Shown here piece after piece: positions 41,682 to 49,000 of a stretch of DNA of 64,000 nucleotides (the first letter of the stretch is position 1; every line of letters starts with the position of its first letter). Origin of the DNA: Streptomyces sp. WAC05374 (GTDB lineage: Bacteria > Actinomycetota > Actinomycetes > Streptomycetales > Streptomycetaceae); the NCBI RefSeq assembly GCF_004353505.1, contig NZ_SMNQ01000007.1:248001-312000 (forward strand), read 5' to 3'. The position numbers were made by a program, and so were the translations under genes. Under the pieces are notes generated by a model. It was not told where the DNA came from. It saw only the letters and a list, made by a program, of their open reading frames with translations, and did not search any database.

Positions 41682-42752
41682 GTGAAAGCACTCGTCCTCT
41701 CCGGGGGCGCCGGCACCCGGCTGCGCCCCATTACGCACACGTCCGCCAAACAGCTCGTCCCCGTGGCCAACAAACCGGTGCTCTTCTACGGGCTCGAATC
41801 CATCGCCGCCGCCGGAATCCGCGAGGTCGGCATCATCGTCGCCCCCGACACCGCCGAGGAGATCCGGGCGGCCGTCGGCGACGGCTCGCGCTTCGGCCTC
41901 GCGGTCACCTATCTCCCGCAGCACGCCCCGCTCGGCCTCGCCCACGCCGTGCTGATCGCCCGGGAATTCCTCGGTGACGACGACTTCGTCATGTACCTCG
42001 GGGACAATTTCATCGTCGGCGGGATCACCGACCTGGTGGAGGAATTCCGCGCCACCCGCCCCGCCGCGCAGATCCTGCTGACCAAGGTGCCCGACCCGCG
42101 CGCGTTCGGCGTCGCCGAGCTGGACGTCGACGGACGGGTGGCCCGGCTGGAGGAGAAGCCCGCGCACCCCCGCAGCGACCTGGCGCTCGTCGGGGTCTAC
42201 CTCTTCAGCCGCGCCGTGCACGAGGCCGTGCGCTCCATCGAGCCGTCCGCACGCGGCGAGCTGGAGATCACCGACGCCATCCAGTGGCTCATCGACGAGC
42301 GGCGCACCGTCACGTCCACCGTGGTCTGCGGCTATTGGAAGGACACCGGCAACGTGGCGGACATGCTGGAGGTGAACCGGTCCGTCCTGGAGCTCCTCAC
42401 CCCCCGCAACGAAGGCTCCGTCGACGACGCCACCGAGATCATCGGCCGCGTCCGCATCGGCGGCGGCGCGACCGTGCGCGGCTCCCGCATCGTGGGGCCG
42501 GTGATCATCGGGGCGGGCACGGTCGTCGAGAACTCCTACATCGGCCCGTCCACGTCCATCGCGGAGAACTGCCGGGTCACCGACAGCGAGATCGAGTACT
42601 CCATCGTGCTCAGCGGGTCGTCGCTGCACGGCGTGGGGCGCGTCGAGGCGTCCCTCATCGGCCGTAACGTCGAGATCACCCCCGCCCCGCCCATCCCGGC
42701 CGCCCACCGCCTGGTGCTCGGCGATCACAGCAAGGTGCAGATCTCGGCATGA
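41682..42752 (+). CDS. rmlA: Glucose-1-phosphate thymidylyltransferase (long form)
   Basis: A 356-residue enzyme that makes dTDP-glucose from glucose-1-phosphate and dTTP, the first step of dTDP-rhamnose synthesis. It has VLSGGAGTRLRPITHTSAKQ, KPVLFYGLESI and YLGDNFIVGG, then a C-terminal left-handed beta-helix of hexapeptide repeats (IIGRVRIGGGATVRGSRIVG). It thus belongs to the long StrD-like type. The start is GTG at 41682. It is first of rmlA-rmlB-rmlD, each overlapping the next by 4 bp. An antibiotic role cannot be excluded, but no other biosynthetic genes are present. Confidence 0.92.
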   Translation: MKALVLSGGAGTRLRPITHTSAKQLVPVANKPVLFYGLESIAAAGIREVGIIVAPDTAEEIRAAVGDGSRFGLAVTYLPQHAPLGLAHAVLIAREFLGDDDFVMYLGDNFIVGGITDLVEEFRATRPAAQILLTKVPDPRAFGVAELDVDGRVARLEEKPAHPRSDLALVGVYLFSRAVHEAVRSIEPSARGELEITDAIQWLIDERRTVTSTVVCGYWKDTGNVADMLEVNRSVLELLTPRNEGSVDDATEIIGRVRIGGGATVRGSRIVGPVIIGAGTVVENSYIGPSTSIAENCRVTDSEIEYSIVLSGSSLHGVGRVEASLIGRNVEITPAPPIPAAHRLVLGDHSKVQISA

Positions 42753-43738
42753 ACAGCGCCACCCGTGTCCTGGTGACCGGCGGAGCCGGCTTCATCGGCT
42801 CGCACTACGTCCGTACGCTGCTGGGGCCCTCCGGCCCCGGCGGCACGGCGGTCACCGTCCTCGACAAGCTCACCTACGCGGGCAACCCCGCGAACCTGGA
42901 CCCGGTGCGCGACCACCCCGGCTTCGCCTCCGTGCGCGGCGACGTCTGCGACCCGGTCCTCGTCGACAAACTGGTCTCCGAGCACGACCAGATCGTCCAC
43001 TTCGCCGCCGAGTCCCACGTCGACCGCTCGATCCTCGACGCCGACGCCTTCGTACGCACCAATGTGGCCGGCACCCGGACCCTGCTGGACGCGGCCCTGC
43101 GCCACCGTGTCTCCCCCTTCGTCCACATCTCCACGGACGAGGTGTACGGGTCGGTGGAGACGGGTGCGAGCACCGAGGACGACCCGCTGCGGCCCTCCTC
43201 CCCGTACGCCGCCTCCAAGGCGTCCGCCGACCTGATCGCGCTGTCCTACCACCGCACGCACGGCCTGGACGTGCGGGTGACGCGCTGCTCGAACAACTAC
43301 GGGCACCACCACTTCCCGGAGAAGGTCGTCCCCCTGTTCATCACCCGGCTGCTGGACGGCGGCCGGGTGCCGCTGTACGGGGACGGCTCGCACGTCCGGG
43401 ACTGGCTGCACATCGACGACCACGTGCGGGCGGTGGAACTCGTCCGGACACGGGGCCGGGCCGGCGAGGTCTACAACGTCGGCGGCGGTACGGAGCTGTC
43501 CAACCGCGAGCTGACGGACCTGCTCCTGCGGGCGTGCGGCGCGGACTGGTCGCGGGTGGACCACGTCGAGGACCGCAAGGGCCACGACCGGCGCTACGCC
43601 GTGGACTGGACGAAGATCCGCGAGGAGCTGGGCTACCGGCCGGGCAAGGACTTCGCGGCCGGCCTGGCCGAGACCGTCGCGTGGTACCGGCACAACCGCT
43701 CCTGGTGGGAGCCCCTGCTGGACCGGGCGGCGCTGTGA
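42749..43738 (+). CDS. rmlB: dTDP-glucose 4,6-dehydratase
   Basis: A 329-residue extended short-chain dehydrogenase. Motifs: GGAGFIGSHYV, STDEVYGS, the catalytic YAASK (Tyr and Lys) and RCSNNYGHHHFPEK. It converts dTDP-glucose to dTDP-4-keto-6-deoxyglucose. ATG overlaps the rmlA stop by 4 bp, and its TGA overlaps the rmlD start (GTGA). Confidence 0.96.
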   Translation: MNSATRVLVTGGAGFIGSHYVRTLLGPSGPGGTAVTVLDKLTYAGNPANLDPVRDHPGFASVRGDVCDPVLVDKLVSEHDQIVHFAAESHVDRSILDADAFVRTNVAGTRTLLDAALRHRVSPFVHISTDEVYGSVETGASTEDDPLRPSSPYAASKASADLIALSYHRTHGLDVRVTRCSNNYGHHHFPEKVVPLFITRLLDGGRVPLYGDGSHVRDWLHIDDHVRAVELVRTRGRAGEVYNVGGGTELSNRELTDLLLRACGADWSRVDHVEDRKGHDRRYAVDWTKIREELGYRPGKDFAAGLAETVAWYRHNRSWWEPLLDRAAL

Positions 43739-44586
43739 GCTGGGTGGTCACCGGCGCCGGCGGGATGCTGGGGCGGGACGTGCTGGCCCTCCTCGGGGAC
43801 GGGGCGGTCGGCCTGACGCGGCGCGAGCTGGACGTGACGGACCGGGGGGCGGTCCTGGCCGCGCTGCGGGCGCTGCGCCCGTCCGCGGTCGTCAACTGCG
43901 CGGCCTGGACGGCGGTGGACGACGCCGAGTCCCGCGAGGCCGAGGCCCTGGCGGTGAACGGCACGGCGGTACGGCACCTCGCCGAGGCGTGCGCGCTGGT
44001 CGGCTCGGCCCTGGTGCACGTCTCCACCGACTACGTCTTCGACGGCCACGCGCGCGTGCCGTACGCCGAGGGGGCGGTGCCCGGCCCCCGCACGGCGTAC
44101 GGGCGGACCAAGCTGGCGGGCGAGCGGGCCGTGCTGGAACTCCTGCCGGAACGCGGGTACGTGGTGCGGACGGCATGGCTGTACGGGGCCGGCGGCGGCA
44201 ACTTCGTCCGGACGATGATCCGGCTGGCCGCGTCGCGGCCGTCCGTGGACGTCGTGGACGACCAGCGCGGCCAGCCCACCTGGAGCGCCGACGTGGCCCG
44301 CCTGCTGGTCGCGCTGGTGGGGGCGCCGCCGGGGGTGTACCACGCCACGAACGGCGGCGACGGCACCTGGTACGACCTCGCCCGCGAGACGTTCCGCCTG
44401 CTGGGCGCGGACCCCGGGCGCGTCCGGCCGGCCACGAGCGCCTCTTTCCCCCGCCCGGCGCCGCGCCCCGCGTACAGCGTGCTGGGTCACGCCCGCTGGC
44501 GGGAGGCGGGCCTGCCCCCGCCGCGCGACTGGCGGGAGGCCCTGGCGGAGGGCTTCCCCGCGGTGCGGCGCGCCGCCAGCGGCTGA
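43735..44586 (+). CDS. rmlD: dTDP-4-dehydrorhamnose reductase
   Basis: A 283-residue NADPH-dependent reductase for the last step to dTDP-L-rhamnose. Motifs: GAGGMLGRDV, STDYVFDG, YGRTKLAGE (YxxxK) and NGGDGTWYDLARETF. GTG at 43735 overlaps the rmlB stop. The 3,5-epimerase rmlC is separated by about 1.2 kb and reads the other way. Confidence 0.94.
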   Translation: MSWVVTGAGGMLGRDVLALLGDGAVGLTRRELDVTDRGAVLAALRALRPSAVVNCAAWTAVDDAESREAEALAVNGTAVRHLAEACALVGSALVHVSTDYVFDGHARVPYAEGAVPGPRTAYGRTKLAGERAVLELLPERGYVVRTAWLYGAGGGNFVRTMIRLAASRPSVDVVDDQRGQPTWSADVARLLVALVGAPPGVYHATNGGDGTWYDLARETFRLLGADPGRVRPATSASFPRPAPRPAYSVLGHARWREAGLPPPRDWREALAEGFPAVRRAASG

Positions 44587-44651
44587 ACCGGCCGTTGCCT
44601 TCCCGGTCCGGGGGTACACGCGGGTGGCAGGTCCGGACGGAAGGAGAGACG

Positions 44652-45062
44652 ATGGCCGACTCGTCGATGAGGGCCGTGGGCTGGGCGCGCTGCTTCCCCG
44701 TGTCGGGTGGTGTGCGGGCGGGGCGGCGCTGGGCGCGGGAGCACCTGGAGTCGCTCGGCTGGACGAAGGACGCTCCCGAGACGGTGGACGACGTCCTTCT
44801 CACGGTGTCGGAGCTGATCACCAACGCGCATGTCCACGCGCACAGTTCCGCGCAGCTCGTGCTGACCTGGGACAGCCGGTGTCTGCACGTCAGCGTCCAT
44901 GACGACGGCGGCGGTGTGCCCGCCCCGCGCACGCCCGACACCACGTCACCGGGCGGGCGCGGTCTGGCCCTGGTGGACGCCCTGGCGGACCACTGGCACA
45001 CCCACGCCCAGCAGCACGGCAAGACCATCACCGCCTGCTTCACCCCGGCGGGATTCGGCTGA
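44652..45062 (+). CDS. RsbW-like ATP-binding anti-sigma or regulatory kinase
   Basis: A 136-residue HATPase_c_2 domain protein. N-box ELITNAHVHA, G1 HDDGGGVPAPR and G2 GGRGLALVDALADHW form the ATP pocket; N-terminal FPVSGGVRAGRRWAREHL is typical of Streptomyces RsbW paralogues. Such kinases bind sigma-B-type factors or anti-sigma antagonists; the partner is not in the window. The start has AAGGAGAG. It stands alone, closed by an 18-bp hairpin. Confidence 0.85.
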   Translation: MADSSMRAVGWARCFPVSGGVRAGRRWAREHLESLGWTKDAPETVDDVLLTVSELITNAHVHAHSSAQLVLTWDSRCLHVSVHDDGGGVPAPRTPDTTSPGGRGLALVDALADHWHTHAQQHGKTITACFTPAGFG

Positions 45063-45066
45063 AACA

Positions 45067-45107
45067 CCGCTGCGGCCCGCCCCCGGAAAGGGGGCGGGCC
45101 GCAGCGG
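45067..45107. terminator. Bidirectional terminator, 18-bp stem
   Basis: CCGCTGCGGCCCGCCCCC (45067-45084), loop GGAAA, and its perfect complement (45090-45107). It lies between the RsbW-like gene and the convergent CsbD gene. Confidence 0.88.
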
Positions 45108-45120
45108 AATACGCCGGAGA

Positions 45121-45294
45121 TCAGCGGCGGAAGGCGTCCTTGGTGTTTTCCTTCGCCTGCCGGAGATCGCCCTTGGACTGCTCGGCGCGTCCTTCGGCTT
45201 CCATCCGCTCGTTACCGGTGGCCCGCCCGATCGTCTCCTTGACCTTGCCCTTGACCTGCTCGGTCTTGGCCTGTGCCTTCTCGTCGGCCGCCAT
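45121..45294 (-). CDS. CsbD-family stress protein
   Basis: A 57-residue, highly charged, helical protein (KGKVKETIGRATGNERMEAE, GRAEQSKGDLRQAKENTKDA). CsbD proteins are abundant general-stress proteins, often sigma-B dependent, with no known enzyme activity. ATG 45294 has GGGAG ten bases upstream. It is divergent from a hydrophobic peptide gene and next to an RsbW-like gene, which fits a stress setting. Confidence 0.85.
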   Translation of the reverse strand: MAADEKAQAKTEQVKGKVKETIGRATGNERMEAEGRAEQSKGDLRQAKENTKDAFRR

Positions 45295-45439
45295 CGGAAT
45301 CACACTCCCATGCTCTCGACTACGGGATTGTTGTGGCGTGTTGCCGTGAAGCGTCCGCGTAAACCCGGAAAGAAAATCCCGGTGTTCGTCGTGTGATCTT
45401 CTTTATGCCGGGCACAAGCGGCCTCGGAGGTTGATAACC

Positions 45440-45610
45440 ATGGTCCCGCTTCTTCTCGTTCTTCTTCTCGCACTGCTTCTTTTCGGCGCGGGTTTCGCCC
45501 TGAAGGTGCTCTGGTGGGTGGCGGCCATCGTGCTGGTCGTCTGGCTGGTCGGCTTCCTGGTCCGCCCGGCCGGCCACGGTGGCGCACGCGGCCGCTGGTA
45601 CCGCTGGTAG
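45440..45610 (+). CDS. Small hydrophobic membrane peptide
   Basis: A 56-residue peptide. It has one or two membrane helices (MVPLLLVLLLALLLFGAGFA, then VAAIVLVVWLVGFLV) and a Gly/Arg/Trp-rich tail (RGRWYRW). ATG has CGGAGG 11 bases upstream, and the stop is followed by a 20-bp hairpin. Similar hydrophobic peptides occur beside CsbD-type genes in Streptomyces; a membrane-stress role is possible. Confidence 0.75.
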   Translation: MVPLLLVLLLALLLFGAGFALKVLWWVAAIVLVVWLVGFLVRPAGHGGARGRWYRW

Positions 45611-45681
45611 CCCGCGGGGCACGGACACCACTGGTGCCGCGCAAGGGCACTGACGCACAACGACACTGACACCCCGTCACA

Positions 45682-45726
45682 CGGATGCCGGGTGCCGCCT
45701 CCCGATGAGGCGGCACCCGGCATCCG
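45682..45726. terminator. Bidirectional terminator, 20-bp stem
   Basis: CGGATGCCGGGTGCCGCCTC (45682-45701), loop CCGAT, and its perfect complement (45707-45726). It lies between the small hydrophobic gene and convergent rmlC. Confidence 0.88.
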
Positions 45727-45762
45727 CGCGTTCCGGCCGGGCGGTCGCGGCCGTGTCGCCGG

Positions 45763-46404
45763 TCAGCGGCGGGTCGCGGGGACGCGCGGCTGGGCGCCGT
45801 CCTCCGCGGCGGCGGCGCGGAGGCCGGCGTACCAGCGCGTACAGGTCTCGTACGCGGGCAGCAGGCCGGCGCGTTCGGCCTCGGCGAGCGTGGGCGCCGC
45901 GGCGTCCTTCTCGGAGAGGACGGGGGTGAGGCCGGCCGGCCAGTCGATGGCGAGGTCCGGGTCGAGCGGGTGGACGCCGTGCTCGCGGGCGGGGGCGTAG
46001 CCGCGCGAGCAGAGGTAGACGACGGTGGCGTCGTCGGTGAGGGCCATGAACGCGTGGCCGAGCCCCTCGGCGAGGTACACCGCCCGCCGGTCCCGGTCGT
46101 CGAGCCGGACGGCCTCCCACGCGCGGTAGGTGGGCGAGCCGGTGCGGAGGTCGACGAACACGTCCAGGACGGCGCCGCGCACACAGGTGACGTACTTGGC
46201 CTGGCCCGGCGGCACGTCGGCGAAGTGCACGCCCCTGAGGGTGCCCCGCGAGGACACCGAGCAGTTCGCCTGGGCGAGCCCGAGCCCGTACCCCGCCGCC
46301 TCGTGGAGCTCCGGCGCCCTGAACCACTCGTGGAAGCTGCCGCGGTCGTCCCGGAAGACCCGCGGCTCCATGACCCAGGCGCCTTCGATGCTCGTCTCGC
46401 GCAC
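45763..46404 (-). CDS. rmlC: dTDP-4-dehydrorhamnose 3,5-epimerase
   Basis: A 213-residue cupin epimerase for the third step of dTDP-rhamnose synthesis. It has ETSIEGAWVMEPRVFRDDRG, the catalytic-His region RGTLRGVHFADVPPGQAKYV and EGLGHAFMALTDDATVVYLC. The C-terminal tail of about 30 residues is family-typical. GTG 46404 is chosen, with GGTGGG upstream. It completes the rml set although it is not in the rmlABD operon. Confidence 0.9.
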   Translation of the reverse strand: MRETSIEGAWVMEPRVFRDDRGSFHEWFRAPELHEAAGYGLGLAQANCSVSSRGTLRGVHFADVPPGQAKYVTCVRGAVLDVFVDLRTGSPTYRAWEAVRLDDRDRRAVYLAEGLGHAFMALTDDATVVYLCSRGYAPAREHGVHPLDPDLAIDWPAGLTPVLSEKDAAAPTLAEAERAGLLPAYETCTRWYAGLRAAAAEDGAQPRVPATRR

Positions 46405-46516
46405 GCGTGACCCACCGTCCTTTCGTGTCGGTGGGTTCAACCGCCCCGCGCCCGGGCCGTCACCGAGGCCGCGTCCGACCGGGTGACGGGGCCCGGATGC
46501 GCAGGGCCCCGGCCGG

Positions 46517-47116
46517 TCAGGCCCTGAGCGCGGCGACCGCCGATGCCGCCAGGTCGTCGAGGTAGCCCTCCGGGAGCGGTGTGCGGACCACGACCAGGCG
46601 CCAGTACAGCGGGCCGACGATCAGGTCCAGGGCGCGGTCCGGATCGGCGCCCGCGGGCAGTTCGCCGCGTGCGACGGCGTCGCGGACGACCAGGGCGGCC
46701 ACGCCCTGCTGCCCGTCCAGCAGGGCCGCCTTGATGGCGTCGGCGATCTCGGGGTGGCGGGCGGCCTCGACCAGCAGGTCCGGGATGACCTGGGAGGCGA
46801 CCGGGTGGCGCAACGCGTGCGCGGCGACCTCCAGCAGGGCGCGGACGTCCCCGTACAGCGAGCCGGTGGCGGGGGCCGGGAGGCCCTGGGCGGCGAAGGC
46901 CGTCAGCAGGTCGAGGACGAGCGACAGCTTGGACTTCCAGCGCCGGTAGACGGCGGTCTTGCCGACGCCCGCGCGCCGGGCGATGCCTTCGATGGACATG
47001 CGGGCGAACCCCACGGCCGCCAGCTCCTCGAAGACGGCGGCCCGGATCGCTTCGGTGACGTCCTCGCGGAGTACGGCGGCTCCGGCGGGCTGCCGGCGGG
47101 GCGGGGGTGTGCTCAT
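46517..47116 (-). CDS. TetR-family repressor
   Basis: A 199-residue TetR protein. The helix-turn-helix is at about 25-65 (FARMSIEGIARRAGVGKTAVYRRWKSK, shown here as the region from about 37), followed by a helical ligand domain of the type with PDLLVEAARHPEI. It is divergent from the TagGH-like ABC exporter. A 26-bp near-perfect inverted repeat lies between them on the exporter side, so control of the exporter is likely. ATG 47116 is preferred over an upstream start. Confidence 0.87.
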   Translation of the reverse strand: MSTPPPRRQPAGAAVLREDVTEAIRAAVFEELAAVGFARMSIEGIARRAGVGKTAVYRRWKSKLSLVLDLLTAFAAQGLPAPATGSLYGDVRALLEVAAHALRHPVASQVIPDLLVEAARHPEIADAIKAALLDGQQGVAALVVRDAVARGELPAGADPDRALDLIVGPLYWRLVVVRTPLPEGYLDDLAASAVAALRA

Positions 47117-47156
47117 GCCCGGGATCATAGCGCCGCCCCACGCGACGACGGGACGG

Positions 47157-47186
47157 TTGCGTTCCGACGTGCTGGCGTCCTAGTCT
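47157..47186 (+). promoter_or_regulatory. Possible promoter of the polysaccharide ABC exporter
   Basis: TTGCGT (47157-47162), an 18-bp spacer and TAGTCT (47181-47186) form a fair -35/-10 pair. The expected start near 47193 falls at the edge of the inverted repeat at 47194-47219. Confidence 0.4.
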
Positions 47187-47193
47187 CCCCGTA

Positions 47194-47219
47194 GCGACGA
47201 AACGGTCCCGTTCCGTCGC
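47194..47219. promoter_or_regulatory. Candidate TetR operator
   Basis: Inverted repeat GCGACGAAACGG (47194-47205), TC, CCGTTCCGTCGC (47208-47219), with one mismatch over 12-bp arms. It is placed between the TetR gene and the exporter, just after a possible promoter, where a bound repressor would block initiation. Confidence 0.6.
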
Positions 47220-47226
47220 CAGTACG

Positions 47227-47266
47227 CGTCCGTACGCGTCCATGCTCGTCCGTACGGGTCCATGCG
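47227..47266 (+). repeat. Two 20-bp direct repeats in the exporter leader
   Basis: CGTCCGTACGCGTCCATGCT (47227-47246) is followed directly by CGTCCGTACGGGTCCATGCG (47247-47266); 18 of 20 bases match. They lie in the untranslated leader just before the ribosome binding site. Function unknown. Confidence 0.7.
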
Positions 47267-47281
47267 GAGGGAGACCGTGTT

Positions 47282-48193
47282 GTGAGTACGCAGACGCTCG
47301 CGCCGCCGGCAGCGCAGGAGCGCCCGGAGGACCTGCGGGCGCTGGCCCTGCGGCACGGGCTCGGCGTGAGCGGCGCACGGCCCGCCCTGCCCGAGTACGT
47401 CCGGCAGCTCTGGGCGAGGCGGCACTTCATCACCGCCTTCGCGACCGCCAAGCTGACCGCCCAGTACAGCCAGGCCCGGCTCGGCCAGGTCTGGCAGGTG
47501 ATGACCCCGCTGCTGAACGCGGCGGTCTACTACGTCATCTTCGGTGTCCTGATGAACACCCGGGCCGGCGTGCCGGACTTCGTGCCGTTCCTGGTCACCG
47601 GCGTGTTCGTCTGGACGTTCACCTCCAGTTCGATCATGGCGGGCACCCGGGCGATCAGCGGCAACCTCGGCCTCGTACGGGCGCTGCACTTCCCGCGCGC
47701 CGCCCTGCCCGTGGCACTGGCGCTCCAGCAGCTCCAGCAGCTCGCCTTCTCGCTCTGCGCCCTGGCGGGCATCCTGCTCTGCGCCGGCGTCACGCCCGGC
47801 CGGTCCTGGCTGCTGGCCGTCCCCGCCCTGTTCCTCCAGTCGCTGTTCAACACGGGCGTGTCGCTGGTCATGGCGCGGCTCGCGGCCCGTACGCCCGACG
47901 TCGCGCAACTGATGCCGTTCCTGCTGCGCACCTGGATGTACGTGTCCGGCGTGATGTGGAGCGTCCAGCACGTGCTGGCCCACAACCACCTGCCGCACGC
48001 CGTGCTGCTGGCCCTGGAGTGCAACCCGGCCGCCGTGTACATCGACCTGGTGCGCTTCGCGCTCATCGACAGCTTCACCTCCGCCCAGTTGCCGCCGCAC
48101 GTCTGGGCCGTGGCCACCGGCTGGGCGCTGGTCGCCGCCGTGGGCGGATTCATCTGGTTCTGGAAGGCTGAGGAGACGTACGGCCGTGGCTGA
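47282..48193 (+). CDS. Polysaccharide/teichoic acid ABC exporter permease (TagG/Wzm-like)
   Basis: A 303-residue ABC-2 type membrane protein with six helices after an N-terminal cytoplasmic part (about 1-55). It has the usual RLGQVWQVMTPLLNAAVYYV and SGVMWSVQHVLAHN segments. It exports undecaprenyl-linked glycopolymer with the ATPase encoded next. GTG 47282 has GGAGGGAG ten bases upstream, and its stop overlaps the ATPase start by 8 bp. Repression by the divergent TetR protein is likely. Confidence 0.9.
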   Translation: MSTQTLAPPAAQERPEDLRALALRHGLGVSGARPALPEYVRQLWARRHFITAFATAKLTAQYSQARLGQVWQVMTPLLNAAVYYVIFGVLMNTRAGVPDFVPFLVTGVFVWTFTSSSIMAGTRAISGNLGLVRALHFPRAALPVALALQQLQQLAFSLCALAGILLCAGVTPGRSWLLAVPALFLQSLFNTGVSLVMARLAARTPDVAQLMPFLLRTWMYVSGVMWSVQHVLAHNHLPHAVLLALECNPAAVYIDLVRFALIDSFTSAQLPPHVWAVATGWALVAAVGGFIWFWKAEETYGRG

Positions 48194-48974
48194 GACGACC
48201 GAGAGCAAGCGGATACCGACCGTCGTCGCCGACGGCGTGCACGTCACGTACACCGTCCAGGGCGCCGGCAGGGCCGCGAGGGGCGGCGCGACCGCCGCGC
48301 TCGGCCGCGTCCTGTCCCGTACGCGCACGACGCCCGGCACCCGGACGGTCCACGCCGTCAAGGGCGTCAGCTTCGCCGCGTACAAGGGCGAGGCGATCGG
48401 GCTGATCGGCTCCAACGGGTCGGGCAAGTCGACCCTGCTGAAGGCGGTCGCGGGCCTGCTGCCGACCAGCCAGGGCCGCATCTACACCCACGGCCAGCCG
48501 TCCCTCCTGGGGGTGAACGCCGCCCTGATGGGCGACCTGACCGGCGAGCGCAACGTGATCCTGGGCGGGCTCGCGATGGGGATGTCGCGCGAGGAGATCC
48601 AGGAGCGGTACCAGGACATCGTCGACTTCTCGGGGATCAACGAGAAGGGCGACTTCATCTCCCTGCCGATGCGGACCTACTCCTCCGGCATGGGCGCCCG
48701 GCTGCGGTTCTCCATCGCCGCCGCCAAGTCCCACGACGTGCTGCTGATCGACGAGGCGCTGGCCACCGGCGACGCGACGTTCCAGCGGCGCAGCCAGGAG
48801 CGCATCGGCGAGCTGCGCCGGCAGGCCGGGACGGTCTTCCTGGTCAGCCACAGCAACTCGGCGATCCGGCAGACGTGCGACCGCGCCATCTGGCTGGAGG
48901 CCGGACGGATGCTGATGGACGGCCCGGCGGGGGATGTTGTTGACGCATATGAGGCACACACCAGGAAGAAATAG
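48186..48974 (+). CDS. Polysaccharide/teichoic acid ABC exporter ATPase (TagH/Wzt-like)
   Basis: A 262-residue ATPase. Walker A GSNGSGKST, signature YSSGMGARLRF, Walker B VLLIDEALATGD (the form typical of polysaccharide exporters) and switch His in LVSHSNSA. The N-terminus has an extra about 40 residues before the core. It lacks the C-terminal carbohydrate-binding domain of some Wzt proteins. It pairs with the overlapping permease; the polymer is probably the teichoic-type glycan built by the 32-40 kb enzymes. Confidence 0.92.
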   Translation: MAETTESKRIPTVVADGVHVTYTVQGAGRAARGGATAALGRVLSRTRTTPGTRTVHAVKGVSFAAYKGEAIGLIGSNGSGKSTLLKAVAGLLPTSQGRIYTHGQPSLLGVNAALMGDLTGERNVILGGLAMGMSREEIQERYQDIVDFSGINEKGDFISLPMRTYSSGMGARLRFSIAAAKSHDVLLIDEALATGDATFQRRSQERIGELRRQAGTVFLVSHSNSAIRQTCDRAIWLEAGRMLMDGPAGDVVDAYEAHTRKK

Positions 48975-49000
48975 GGCATAGCGGGCTACAGTGCGCACCG

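Noticed and set aside
41682..46404. Part of an antibiotic gene cluster because of the dTDP-sugar genes
   Set aside because: No polyketide, peptide or aminoglycoside core genes are present, and the setting is cell-envelope synthesis.
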